Origin: an uncultured bacterium
GTDB lineage: Bacteria > Armatimonadota > HRBIN16
Direction of reading: 5' to 3'
Length of the DNA: 46,385 nt
Assembly (NCBI GenBank): GCA_938027655.1
Contig: CALJAP010000200.1
Location: 1-46,385 of the forward strand
Below the pieces are notes generated by a model. It did not search any database. It saw only the letters and a list, made by a program, of their open reading frames with translations, and was not told the DNA's origin. The position numbers and the translations under genes are program-made. Within the stretch, counting starts at the first letter, position 1. Every line of letters begins with the position of its first letter. This document shows, piece by piece, positions 31,553 to 39,855 of this stretch.

Positions 31553-32611
31553 ATGGAAAAGGTTCGGCTGGGATACGTTGGGGCAGGCTTCATGGCACAA
31601 GCGGTGCACTTGCCCAATTTTACCGCCCTGCCCGATTGCGAGGTAGTGGCGCTGGCGGAAATGCGTCCCCAGCTGGCGCAGAGAGTGGCGCAACGCTTCG
31701 GCATCCCTCGCGTGTACACCACGCACAACGAGATGCTATTAGACCCCGACATCGATGCGGTGGCGGTATCGGCGCACTTCGTGCATCAGGCGCAGGTAGC
31801 GGAGGATGCACTTCGGGCGGGCAAGCCGGTATACATGGAAAAACCGATGGCGCTAACGGTGGAGCGTGCCGAACGCCTGTTACAGGCGGCGCGTGAGGGC
31901 GGCGGTCGGCTGATGGTGGCATACATGAAACGCTACGACGCGGGTATTGAGCTGGCAAAGCAGTTGATAGACACCTATCGCCGGTCAGGCGAGCTGGGCA
32001 AACTCTTCTATCTGCGTGCCCGCTGCTTTGGCGGTAACTGGACGGCGGGTAACTCGGGTACAGTTATTGGCACAGATGAGCCGTATCCGGACACGCCTCT
32101 CGAAGTACCCGAATGGCTGCCCGAACGTTACCACCAGAGCTACACGAACTACCTGCAGGTATTCACCCACAACGTCAACCTTGCTCGATGGCTGCTGGAA
32201 GTGGGGGACGACTGGCAGGTAGTGTCGGCAGACCTCGATGACGACGGCTACACGGGCGTGGCGGTGCTCAAGATGGGAGGGGTGCGCATGGCGATGGAGA
32301 CCGGCTCGCTGGCGGCACACAAATGGGACGAGGATACCCAGGTGTACTTCCAGAAAGGCTGGGTGAAGGCGACCTCGCCGTCTCTGTTATTGCGCAACGC
32401 CTGCGCTGAGGTGGAAGTGTACCGTGCGGGCGACACACCGGAGTACCTGCGCCCCTTCCCCCAAGAGGGCTGGTCGTGGTCGTTCCAACGCGAGGCACAG
32501 CATTTCATCCATTGTGTGCGCACCGGCGAGCGGTTTCGCTCCTCAGGGGAAGATACCGTCCAGGATGTGCGCATCTTCGAAGCCATCTACCGCAACTGGC
32601 TGGGGATATGA
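31553..32611 (+). CDS. Gfo/Idh/MocA-family NAD(P)-dependent oxidoreductase
   Basis: ATG 31553 has GGAGG upstream and is chosen over the track GTG/TTG start. The 352-residue protein has the dinucleotide loop RLGYVGAGFMAQAVHLPNF and the catalytic-region motif GKPVYMEKPMALTVERAERLL with the conserved EKP lysine. The C-terminal half is the family's alpha/beta substrate domain. These enzymes oxidise or reduce sugar hydroxyls. It is co-transcribed with the upstream isomerase/epimerase; the exact substrate is unknown. Confidence 0.88.
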   Translation: MEKVRLGYVGAGFMAQAVHLPNFTALPDCEVVALAEMRPQLAQRVAQRFGIPRVYTTHNEMLLDPDIDAVAVSAHFVHQAQVAEDALRAGKPVYMEKPMALTVERAERLLQAAREGGGRLMVAYMKRYDAGIELAKQLIDTYRRSGELGKLFYLRARCFGGNWTAGNSGTVIGTDEPYPDTPLEVPEWLPERYHQSYTNYLQVFTHNVNLARWLLEVGDDWQVVSADLDDDGYTGVAVLKMGGVRMAMETGSLAAHKWDEDTQVYFQKGWVKATSPSLLLRNACAEVEVYRAGDTPEYLRPFPQEGWSWSFQREAQHFIHCVRTGERFRSSGEDTVQDVRIFEAIYRNWLGI

Positions 32612-32656
32612 ACCCGTATCACTGTGGTTGCGACAGTCGGTTGTGTAAAGCTCAAA

Positions 32657-32686
32657 TTGCTAAATCCCTCCGATTCATGGCACAAT
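32657..32686 (+). promoter_or_regulatory. Possible dut promoter
   Basis: TTGCTA (32657-32662), an 18-base spacer and CACAAT (32681-32686) lie 38 bases before GTG 32724. The match is moderate. Confidence 0.4.
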
Positions 32687-32723
32687 AGAGTGTGCAGGTA
32701 ACCCTATCAGGAGGGAACTTTGC

Positions 32724-33182
32724 GTGCGCACCAGCGTTCTAATACAACGGGAGCCGGATGCAGTAGACCTACCTCTGCCCCAGTATGCAACGCCCGGGTC
32801 GGCGGGGGCAGACCTGTACGCAGCAGTCGAAGAGCCGGTTGTGCTACACCCCGGCGAGCGGCGCCGCATCAGCACGGGCATCCGGATCGCCCTGCCACCC
32901 GGTTACGAGGCGCAGGTTCGTCCGCGCAGCGGACTGGCTGACCGATACGGGCTGGGTATGGTGAACGCGCCGGGTACTATCGATAGCGACTATCGCGGGG
33001 TGATACAGGTCATCCTGATCAACTTGGGACAGGAACCGATTACCATCCGACGTGGCGACCGTATCGCACAGCTGGTGATAGCTCCGGTAGTGCAAGCCAT
33101 CTGGCAGGAGGTACACAATCTCCCCGAAACCGAGCGTGCCGAAGGTGGATTTGGCAGCACCGGTTTCTCTGCAGACGAGTAA
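32724..33182 (+). CDS. dut: dUTP diphosphatase
   Basis: Dut hydrolyses dUTP to dUMP and PPi, keeping uracil out of DNA. The 152-residue trimeric-type protein has all five motifs: TPGSAGADLYAA (1), RPRSGLA (2), GTIDSDYRGVIQVILINLG (3), RGDRIAQLV (4) and the C-terminal GGFGSTGF (5). The start is GTG 32724 with CAGGAGGG upstream. It is followed 19 bases later by a zinc-ribbon/TPR gene. Confidence 0.96.
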   Translation: MRTSVLIQREPDAVDLPLPQYATPGSAGADLYAAVEEPVVLHPGERRRISTGIRIALPPGYEAQVRPRSGLADRYGLGMVNAPGTIDSDYRGVIQVILINLGQEPITIRRGDRIAQLVIAPVVQAIWQEVHNLPETERAEGGFGSTGFSADE

Positions 33183-33201
33183 CAGAAGAGGGGTGTAAAC
33201 T

Positions 33202-34293
33202 ATGAGGTTCTGCGACCATTGTCTTGCACCATTAAGTCAGAATGCGACACATTGCCCCGAATGCGGTCTACCGGTAACATCCGGTACCGATGACCCGCTC
33301 TTGATCGAAGAAGAAGAGCGCATGGTCAACCCGCGTCTGGCGCACGCGAACCTGTTGCGCATGCGCGGTCAGTGGGAGGAGGCGATGCGTGTGTGTGCAG
33401 ACGTCCTGCGCCACTTCCCCGGCAACGTGCACGCGCACGCGCTCATGGGCGATATCCACCGCGACCAGGGCAATCTGGAAGAGGCAGCACAATGGTATAA
33501 ACTGGCTTTAGAGCTTGCCCCGGATAGCACGGTAGACCGCCAGCGGCTGGAGCAGGTGCAACGCGAACTGGAACTGCGCCAGCAAGCACAAAGCCAGTCG
33601 CAAGAAATGGAGCATTTGCAGAGGCAGGCGCGCACCTTACGCATCTTCAGCGCATCGGTGCTGGCACTGGCGGTGTTCATTGCCATCGGTATCACGTGGG
33701 CGTTTCAGAGCCGGATTGCCGGAGGCTCCACCCCGCTCAGCATCACCACCTCTCGCCTTCCGGTGGAAGCATCCACCGTACCTTCCTTGCCCGCGCCGAA
33801 CGGAAATGTGGCAACCGCTCCTGTGGCTCCCCCAGAAACCCAGCCAGAAATGGGCGCGCCCGTAACAAAACCGAAGGCGGAAGTACGCCCGCGCACGGAA
33901 GACGATCTGGTTGCAGAGAAGATAAAGGAGTGGCTGCGTCAGCATGAGGTCACACCCAGCCTGCTCACGGCCACTACCGACCCGCTGGCGAATCACCTGC
34001 TCGTTACCTTCGGCTACACCTTAGATGTGAGCAAAGAGACGCTTTATCGTACCGCATGGCTCTGTGCAGCAGCCGCCTTTGCCGTACAACCCGACGTCCA
34101 GACGGTTCGGATACGCTGTCTGGTACCGGTTAACACGCCAGCCGTGGGGAGAATGTTGATGCTGGGCTTTGCCGCCGACATCTTACGCAAGCAGATGCCG
34201 CCTCAGCCCGTGGACACCCCTGCCAAAGATATTCCCGCCTTTTTCCAGAACGTGTATTACAACCCGGCAGCGGGGATGACACCTGCTCAGTAA
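33202..34293 (+). CDS. Zinc-ribbon and TPR protein with one membrane span
   Basis: The 363-residue protein opens with a zinc ribbon (C4-x2-C7..C18-x2-C21: CDHCLAPLSQNATHCPEC). TPR-like helices follow (~45-120: GQWEEAMRVCADVLRHFPGN, GDIHRDQGNLEEAAQWYKLAL), then a Gln/Glu-rich helix (~115-145), a membrane helix (~150-170, FSASVLALAVFIAIGITWAF), a Pro/Thr-rich linker, and an extracytoplasmic domain (~230-350). It is probably a membrane scaffold with the zinc ribbon inside the cell. The role is not known. Confidence 0.7.
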   Translation: MRFCDHCLAPLSQNATHCPECGLPVTSGTDDPLLIEEEERMVNPRLAHANLLRMRGQWEEAMRVCADVLRHFPGNVHAHALMGDIHRDQGNLEEAAQWYKLALELAPDSTVDRQRLEQVQRELELRQQAQSQSQEMEHLQRQARTLRIFSASVLALAVFIAIGITWAFQSRIAGGSTPLSITTSRLPVEASTVPSLPAPNGNVATAPVAPPETQPEMGAPVTKPKAEVRPRTEDDLVAEKIKEWLRQHEVTPSLLTATTDPLANHLLVTFGYTLDVSKETLYRTAWLCAAAAFAVQPDVQTVRIRCLVPVNTPAVGRMLMLGFAADILRKQMPPQPVDTPAKDIPAFFQNVYYNPAAGMTPAQ

Positions 34294-34316
34294 GACGGCG
34301 TCGTGCCACATGATGC

Positions 34317-34364
34317 GCCTCTGGAGGGCGAGGCTGTTGCCGACCGTGAAGGTTCGCCCTCCAG
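34317..34364. repeat. Intergenic repeat, family D, copy 1, forming a hairpin
   Basis: GCCTCTGGAGGGCGAGGCTGTTGCCGA here shares CTGGAGGGCGAGGCT with 39401-39433 (minus strand). CTGGAGGGCGA (34321-34331) also pairs with TCGCCCTCCAG (34354-34364), an 11-bp stem between two convergent genes. There is no T-run, so a terminator function is uncertain. Confidence 0.55.
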
Positions 34365-34379
34365 CGCGATACGATGCAC

Positions 34380-35009
34380 CTACTTCCCCGAAGCCCGTTG
34401 CTGCAAGCCCTTGAAGAAGTTATCCCAATATTCCGCCGCTCTCTGCCCAAAAGGAGTGCTAGTATCCGGCTTGAAGGGGTTGAAATCCTTCATCTGGGCG
34501 GCATCGGGCATGCGGAAATTGCTCCCTGGTGCACCACCGGGTCTTGCTCCAGGTGCACCCCCGGGTTGCCCGCCTGGTCCGCCCGGGCGCATCCCCATAC
34601 CGCCGGGCCCGCCTCGGCGATTGCGTCGCTCCGCCTCGATGCGCGCGATAGCGTTCAGCTGGTTCACGTTCAACGCCGCCTTAATGCCCTTGAGCGCGTT
34701 TTTGGCATCATCTTGAGTCATCTTCGGCTTGTTTCGGTAAGGCTGCAACACCGAGAGGATTTTCTTTGCCTGCGCCGATGTTAGCTTTGTCTTGGGGTCC
34801 TTGTCAACCTGCTCTAGCGCCCGAAGCGTACTGGTCAGCTGTAGGGTATATTTGTGCGCCTCGCGCCACTTGCGGAACTCCTCTATGCGTCGTTGCATCT
34901 CGGGGGTCATCTGAAAGCCCCCTGCGCCCGGCGGCGGTTGGGCGATGGCAGCGATGGCTGCTATCACCAGAAGCAACACGCCTGCCCACAGCGTTAATCC
35001 CTTCATCAT
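34380..35009 (-). CDS. Gly/Pro-rich secreted protein in the efflux operon
   Basis: ATG 35009 follows AAGGAGG. The 209-residue product has a signal peptide (LTLWAGVLLLVIAAIAAIAQ), a helical charged domain (~35-125: TPEMQRRIEEFRKWREAHKY, LTSAQAKKILSVLQPYRNK), and a low-complexity segment rich in GGPGG, GGAPGARPGG (~130-165) before a short C-terminal domain. The helical part is faintly like Spy/CpxP-type periplasmic proteins, but no LTxxQ motif is clear. It lies 27 bases after the MacB-like permease, the last gene of that operon. Confidence 0.65.
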   Translation of the reverse strand: MMKGLTLWAGVLLLVIAAIAAIAQPPPGAGGFQMTPEMQRRIEEFRKWREAHKYTLQLTSTLRALEQVDKDPKTKLTSAQAKKILSVLQPYRNKPKMTQDDAKNALKGIKAALNVNQLNAIARIEAERRNRRGGPGGMGMRPGGPGGQPGGAPGARPGGAPGSNFRMPDAAQMKDFNPFKPDTSTPFGQRAAEYWDNFFKGLQQRASGK

Positions 35010-35036
35010 ATGGTTCCTCCTTCGCAGATTTTTGGG

Positions 35037-36251
35037 TTACTCGTAGCGTAACGCCTCTATCGGATTTAGAGCCGACGCTTTGTGCGCTGGATAGATGCCG
35101 AAGAAAATGCCCACTCCTGCCGAGAAACCGAACGCCAGCAGGATTGGCTGTAAACTGACGTGCACTTGCCAGCCGGAGGTGTTCGCCAGAATGTACGACG
35201 CCCCCAGCCCCGCGCCGATACCGATAACCCCGCCCACCAGGCTGAGCGTCATCGCCTCAATCAGGAACTGCAACAGGATGTCACGCCGCTTCGCGCCCAC
35301 TGCCTTGCGGATACCGATTTCGCGGGTACGCTCGGTGACCGACACCAGCATGATGTTCATGATGCCGATGCCGCCTACCAGCAGTGATACGCTCGCGATG
35401 CCTGCCAGCAGCATAGTGAACGTGCGCGACACGTCCTCCGCCGTTTGAACAAACTCTGCCTGATTCATGATGCGGAAGTTATTGTCCTGCCCAGGGTTCA
35501 GTCGCTGACGACGGCGCATGAGACTTTCCACTTCCTGATACGCCGCGTTCATCCGCTCCTCGCTTACCGCCTGTACGCTGATGCTGTTGACGAAGTCCAC
35601 ACCGAACAGGCGGCGCATGGCAGTGGTATAGGGCACGAAGATGATGTCATCGGGGTTGCCGAAACCCTGTGCTCCCTTCGGAGCGAGCAAGCCGACCACC
35701 TTGAAACCGATACCGCGAATGCGAATGGTCTTGCCGATGCATGAAGAGCCGTTGAACAAGTTCTCATACACCGTCTGCCCGATGACGCATACCCGCGTCA
35801 TGCTGTCTACCTCGCGCTGGGTGATGAACCGCCCCTGCTGCACCGGATAGTTGCGGATTTGCGAATACTCCGGCGATACGCCGGCGATACTGGTGTTGGT
35901 GTTGCGGTTCTTGTATTTCACCTGCGCGTTGCGCCGCACCTCCGGCGAGGCAGCGCGCACAGAGGGACAGCTGCGCCGGATGGCGTCCACATCATCCGGC
36001 TTCAGAATCTGCATAGAGCCGAATCCGCCGAACGATGCTCCCATGCGCATCTGTCCCGGGAACACCACCAGCACGTTCGTGCCCAGCTGCTGGATGCGTT
36101 GCATGGTCTGCTCGCGTGCGCCCTGCGCCACCGAAATCATCGCAATCACTGCCCCAACACCGATAATAATGCCCAGCATGGTCAGCGAGGAGCGCAGCTT
36201 GTTCGCCAGCAAACTGCGCAGGGCTATCTGGAAGTTCTCCACGAAGTTCAT
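35037..36251 (-). CDS. MacB-like ABC transporter permease (FtsX/MacB type)
   Basis: The 404-residue protein has the MacB layout without an ATPase domain: an N-terminal helix (NKLRSSLTMLGIIIGVGAVIAMISVAQG), a periplasmic core domain (~50-260), and three C-terminal helices (MLLAGIASVSLLVGGIGIMNIMLVSVTERTREIGIRKAVGA, then two more) ending in LNPIEALRYE. With MacA- and TolC-like partners directly upstream it should export a substrate across both membranes using an ATPase. The ATPase gene is not in this cluster. Confidence 0.88.
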   Translation of the reverse strand: MNFVENFQIALRSLLANKLRSSLTMLGIIIGVGAVIAMISVAQGAREQTMQRIQQLGTNVLVVFPGQMRMGASFGGFGSMQILKPDDVDAIRRSCPSVRAASPEVRRNAQVKYKNRNTNTSIAGVSPEYSQIRNYPVQQGRFITQREVDSMTRVCVIGQTVYENLFNGSSCIGKTIRIRGIGFKVVGLLAPKGAQGFGNPDDIIFVPYTTAMRRLFGVDFVNSISVQAVSEERMNAAYQEVESLMRRRQRLNPGQDNNFRIMNQAEFVQTAEDVSRTFTMLLAGIASVSLLVGGIGIMNIMLVSVTERTREIGIRKAVGAKRRDILLQFLIEAMTLSLVGGVIGIGAGLGASYILANTSGWQVHVSLQPILLAFGFSAGVGIFFGIYPAHKASALNPIEALRYE

Positions 36252-36269
36252 CCCATCACCCCCCTCGCG

Positions 36270-37946
36270 TTATCTCATGCGCATGGGCGGACCGCCAAAC
36301 ATGGGCATGCCTATCCCTCGTGGCGCGCCACTACTGCTCTGCTGCTGGGTCTGGGGTTGAATCACCTGCGTGACCACCTCTTCGCCCTCTTTCAGCCCGC
36401 TGACGATTTCGACGGTGTCGTTACCCTCCAGCCCGATTTCCACATCGCGCCGTTTGGGTGCACCGCCCTCCATCACCTGCACGTAGTACTTGCCGTCCCC
36501 TTCTTTCACCGCCTCGGCGGGCACCATCAGCACGTTCTCCTTGCGGTCCACCACAAATTCGCAGGTGGCGTTCATGCCGGGCTTCAAGCGCGCGTCGGGG
36601 TTCTCGATCTCCACGCGCACGTACACCACCGTCACGTTCTGCTCCACCACTGCGCGGGGGTCGATGCGCGTCACTGTTCCCTCGAAGATTTCACTGGGGT
36701 AGGCGTCGAGGGTCACGTCCACTTTCTGCCCCGTCTGGATGAAGGCGATATCGGTCTCGTCTACCTGCACATTCACGAACATCCGGCTTACATCGGCGAT
36801 CTGCACGATGCTCGTGCCCTGCGAGAAGACATTGGTTCCCGGCGGGATGATGGTTCCTTCCTCGACATACTTCTGGATAACAATGCCGTCACGCGGAGCA
36901 ACGATGGTAGTACTGCGTAACTGCTCCTGCGCGTTCTGCAGGCTTGCTTTACTGCGAACCTTTTGCGCTTGTGCGGAGCGAATATCCGCCGCGCGGATGC
37001 GGTTTTGCAAAGCGTTCGCTTCCGCCTGCTTCAGCGCAGCCTCCGCCTGCTTGACCGCTGCCTCCGCCTGCTGTACATCCGCCTCACGCAGGGCAACCTG
37101 CTCTGCATTGGCTCGCGCCGACTCCAGTGCAGCTTTTGCCTCCTCCAGACGCCGCTCCGCGTTGCGCAGGCTCGCCCCCAGATCGCGCTCCACAACTGCC
37201 AGACGCTTCTGGGCGGTCTCGAACTGTGCCTTCGCCACGTCGCGCTGCGTTCGGGCGGTGTCTACCGCCTGTTGCGAGACAAACCCTTTACGCAGAAGCT
37301 CCTCCTGCCTCGCCAGGTTCCGCTCGGCGTTTTCGTAGTTCGCCTTCGCCTGATCGTACTGAGCCTGTACATCCGTGCGCGTCTGCGGGATGGTCACCTC
37401 TTTCAAGGTGCGCAGGTTCTCTTCGGCGGTTGCGTAAGCGGCTTCCGCTTGCTGAATAGCGGACTGGCTAAGCCTTGGCTGCATCGCCAGCTGGCGACGC
37501 GCCTGCTCCAGGCGCGCTCTGGCGGATTCCAGATTCGCCTTCGCCTGAAGCACCGCCACCTCGCTCTGTACCGCTTGCAGTTGCATGTTTAACCGCGACT
37601 GTTCCTCGCGAGCCTCCGCCGCCTCCAGGTCTGCCCGCGCTTGCTCGTACATGGTCATCGTGTCGGTCGGGTCGATGCGGGCAATCAGCTGCCCCGCCTT
37701 CACCTCCGTGCCCACATCTACCGCTAACCTAGTCACCATACCGCCCGCTTTGGACTTCACATCTACCACCGTTAGCGGCTGTAAAGTCCCTTCCGCCGTG
37801 ACCGACTTGGTGACCGTGCCGCGTTCCACCTTCGCGGTGCGATATTCGGGCTTGGGCTGGTTGTTATTGCGTAGCCGGCTCCATGCAATAGAGCCTCCCG
37901 CTACGATGATAATCAATATCACGGCGATGATAATCGCTCGCCTCAT
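36270..37946 (-). CDS. MacA/HlyD-like periplasmic adaptor protein
   Basis: This adaptor bridges the permease and TolC. The 558 residues comprise an N-terminal membrane anchor (IIIAVILIIIVAGGSIAW), a barrel-sandwich hybrid start (VTKSVTAEGTLQPLTVVDVKSKAGGMVTRLAVDVGTEVKAGQLIARID), a very long coiled-coil hairpin (~90-320, Ala/Gln/Glu-rich), the second half of the barrel (IVAPRDGIVIQKYVEEGTIIPPG), and a membrane-proximal domain. The coiled coil is longer than in E. coli MacA. It ends in Met/Gly-rich MPMFGGPPMRMR. Its ATG overlaps the TolC-like stop (ATGA). Confidence 0.9.
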   Translation of the reverse strand: MRRAIIIAVILIIIVAGGSIAWSRLRNNNQPKPEYRTAKVERGTVTKSVTAEGTLQPLTVVDVKSKAGGMVTRLAVDVGTEVKAGQLIARIDPTDTMTMYEQARADLEAAEAREEQSRLNMQLQAVQSEVAVLQAKANLESARARLEQARRQLAMQPRLSQSAIQQAEAAYATAEENLRTLKEVTIPQTRTDVQAQYDQAKANYENAERNLARQEELLRKGFVSQQAVDTARTQRDVAKAQFETAQKRLAVVERDLGASLRNAERRLEEAKAALESARANAEQVALREADVQQAEAAVKQAEAALKQAEANALQNRIRAADIRSAQAQKVRSKASLQNAQEQLRSTTIVAPRDGIVIQKYVEEGTIIPPGTNVFSQGTSIVQIADVSRMFVNVQVDETDIAFIQTGQKVDVTLDAYPSEIFEGTVTRIDPRAVVEQNVTVVYVRVEIENPDARLKPGMNATCEFVVDRKENVLMVPAEAVKEGDGKYYVQVMEGGAPKRRDVEIGLEGNDTVEIVSGLKEGEEVVTQVIQPQTQQQSSSGAPRGIGMPMFGGPPMRMR

Positions 37947-39262
37947 CCCTGTCCCCCTCCCTCGGAGAATGCATAATCTCTACCGATAGCGCGTTGCAAC
38001 CGCGCGTCCGCCGCCAACAGGTCGTATATCGCCTGAACGTAGTTCGTCTCTGCATTGACCAGAGCCACTTGCGCGTTGATGACCTCAATCAGGCTGCTGA
38101 CACCCTCTTTGCGACTCTCCAGTGCTGCCTGATAGTTCACTTGCGCCGCTTCCAGAGCCTTCTTCGCTGCGTTCAGTCGCTCTTGCGCCTCTGCTCGCGT
38201 CAGATACGCCTGCTCCACGTCCAAACGCACCGTCAACTTGAGCTGTTCCAGCTGCTGAAGCGCGCTATCATATCCCGCGCGAGACTCGCGCACCGCCGCA
38301 CGCGCCGCACCACCGTCAAATAGCGGATAAGTCGCCGTGATCGAAAAACTGCGCGTGTCACCAGGTTCGGGCTCGATGCGACGACCGTAGGTGAAGTCGC
38401 TCTGCACCTGAATACCAGATTGAATCTCCGCCAGACGCAGGCTCAACCGCTGTATCTCACTGCCAACACGCTGACGCTGGTAGTCCGGTCGTTGGGCAAA
38501 CGCCTCCCGGAGATACTCGTCTAGCGAACCCAGCGGAGGCAGCTGCTCCGCCTCTCTATCCCCCACCTCTGCGACCTGTAACGGCATCTCCTGACCGATG
38601 CCCAGTTCGTTGCGCAGGCTCGCTTCCGCCAGACGCACCTGATTCCGTGCCTGAATCAGCGAAACCTGCGCATTTGCCAGCTCCGCCTCCGCCTGAAGCA
38701 CATCCTTCTGCGCCGCGACGCCCACTTCTACCTGCGCCTTCACCACATCTACCGTCTGCTGGGCACGCTGTACGTTCGCCTCGGCCACTTTCTGCAACGC
38801 CATGCGCCGCAGCAGCTCGTAGTAGGCGGTGGTTACACTGAGCACCTTCTGTTGCACCGCGTCCCGATACGCCTGCTCCGCCGATTCCACCGAACGACGC
38901 GCTTGCGCCGCCGAGATTTCGCGCTGCCCCGAATCGAACACCGTCTGGCGCAGGGCAATGTCCGAGCGCGTTTCGTCAATCTTGCCGATTCGTGTGCCGA
39001 AGCCCGGTAGCGCGGTGCGAGTTTGCTGATTGACATAGCTGACCGAGGGGCTCAGGGTCGGGAAGTAGCGCGCTTCCGCCTGAACCCGCCGCGCCCGCGC
39101 CTGCTCCAGCTGGTTCTTCGCAATGGCTACCGAAGGGTGCTTCTGTAAAGCGATGCGTATCGCGTCTTTCAAGGTTAACGGCTGGGGAACCTGGGCGTCC
39201 TCCTGCGCCCACACGGTTGCCGCCAGCAACAGCACGCACAACCACGCTCCTCGTCTGAGCAT
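37943..39262 (-). CDS. TolC-family outer membrane efflux protein
   Basis: TolC proteins form a trimeric channel-tunnel across the outer membrane and periplasm. The 439-residue protein has a signal peptide (LCVLLLAATVWA), then LTLKDAIRIALQKHPSVAIAKNQLEQARARRVQAEARYFPTLSPSVSY, a typical first OEP repeat, and a second repeat in the C-terminal half with LFDGGAARAAVRESRAGYDSALQQLEQLKLTVRLDVEQAYL. It heads the four-gene efflux operon. Confidence 0.92.
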   Translation of the reverse strand: MLRRGAWLCVLLLAATVWAQEDAQVPQPLTLKDAIRIALQKHPSVAIAKNQLEQARARRVQAEARYFPTLSPSVSYVNQQTRTALPGFGTRIGKIDETRSDIALRQTVFDSGQREISAAQARRSVESAEQAYRDAVQQKVLSVTTAYYELLRRMALQKVAEANVQRAQQTVDVVKAQVEVGVAAQKDVLQAEAELANAQVSLIQARNQVRLAEASLRNELGIGQEMPLQVAEVGDREAEQLPPLGSLDEYLREAFAQRPDYQRQRVGSEIQRLSLRLAEIQSGIQVQSDFTYGRRIEPEPGDTRSFSITATYPLFDGGAARAAVRESRAGYDSALQQLEQLKLTVRLDVEQAYLTRAEAQERLNAAKKALEAAQVNYQAALESRKEGVSSLIEVINAQVALVNAETNYVQAIYDLLAADARLQRAIGRDYAFSEGGGQG

Positions 39263-39400
39263 TATCCCTGTTGTTCCTTTCCCGTCGCTTTCTCTCGAAC
39301 CGTTAGTTATTGACGCGAAAAAGAGGAACTCGGTTGCGGGATTCTTCGCTATCTGTGCCTGCTCAATTAGCTACGCCTGTAGCAGATTTGTGACCACAAC

Positions 39401-39433
39401 AGCTCGGCAGGAGCCTCGCCCTCCAGATGAGGC
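39401..39433. repeat. Intergenic repeat, family D, copy 2
   Basis: On the minus strand this reads CATCTGGAGGGCGAGGCTCC and on into TGCCGAGCT. It shares 15 consecutive bases with 34321-34335 and is similar beyond. It lies 11 bases past the end of the truncated sialidase ORF. Confidence 0.6.
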
Positions 39434-39444
39434 GTTGCCGAATG

Positions 39445-39840
39445 TTATACACGCTCGCCTGGAAGAGCGGTTCCCGTGTTTCGCTGGCGAAAGTCGCGGA
39501 AGCGGTGGAAGGTTCTGTCGCATGGCGTTGTCCACGTCCTGCCACCGTCTTCGGAGCGTCGAACCACCACAAACCCCTCTTGCCGACTGGTTCCTATCAG
39601 ATACAAACACCCCTGATGCACAAACAGGGTAGACCAAAACTGCCCCTCTATCTCGGCACGCTTCTGCCACGTTGTGCCCCTGTCGGTAGAACCGAAAGCG
39701 AGCGTGTGGTCTTCGCCGGTGCCGGGTCCAAACAGGTCATGCGAGGCGACGTACTCCCCATTTGGCAGCACGGCAATGCTCGGCGAGCCAATGTACCGCC
39801 GTGTGCTTGCCGGAGAATGATTGATCACGACGCCAGGCAC
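39445..39840 (-). pseudogene. N-terminal fragment of a sialidase/BNR-repeat protein
   Basis: The 131 residues contain [38 protein letters not shown] and an Asp-box-type blade ([15 protein letters not shown]), which match the first two blades of sialidase-like six-bladed propellers of about 350-400 residues. After WTTP similarity ends, and the ORF closes next to a dispersed repeat (39401-39433). I infer truncation. The putative start GTG 39840 lies 15 bases after the GHL6-like stop, in the same frame; the GGAGG at the end of that gene could serve as ribosome-binding site. Confidence 0.6.
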
Positions 39841-39855
39841 CCCAAAACCCGCTGG

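Noticed and set aside
35859-36920. 353-residue His/Leu-rich plus-strand ORF
   Set aside because: It is antisense to the MacB permease and MacA-like genes; its composition is that of a reverse-complement shadow.
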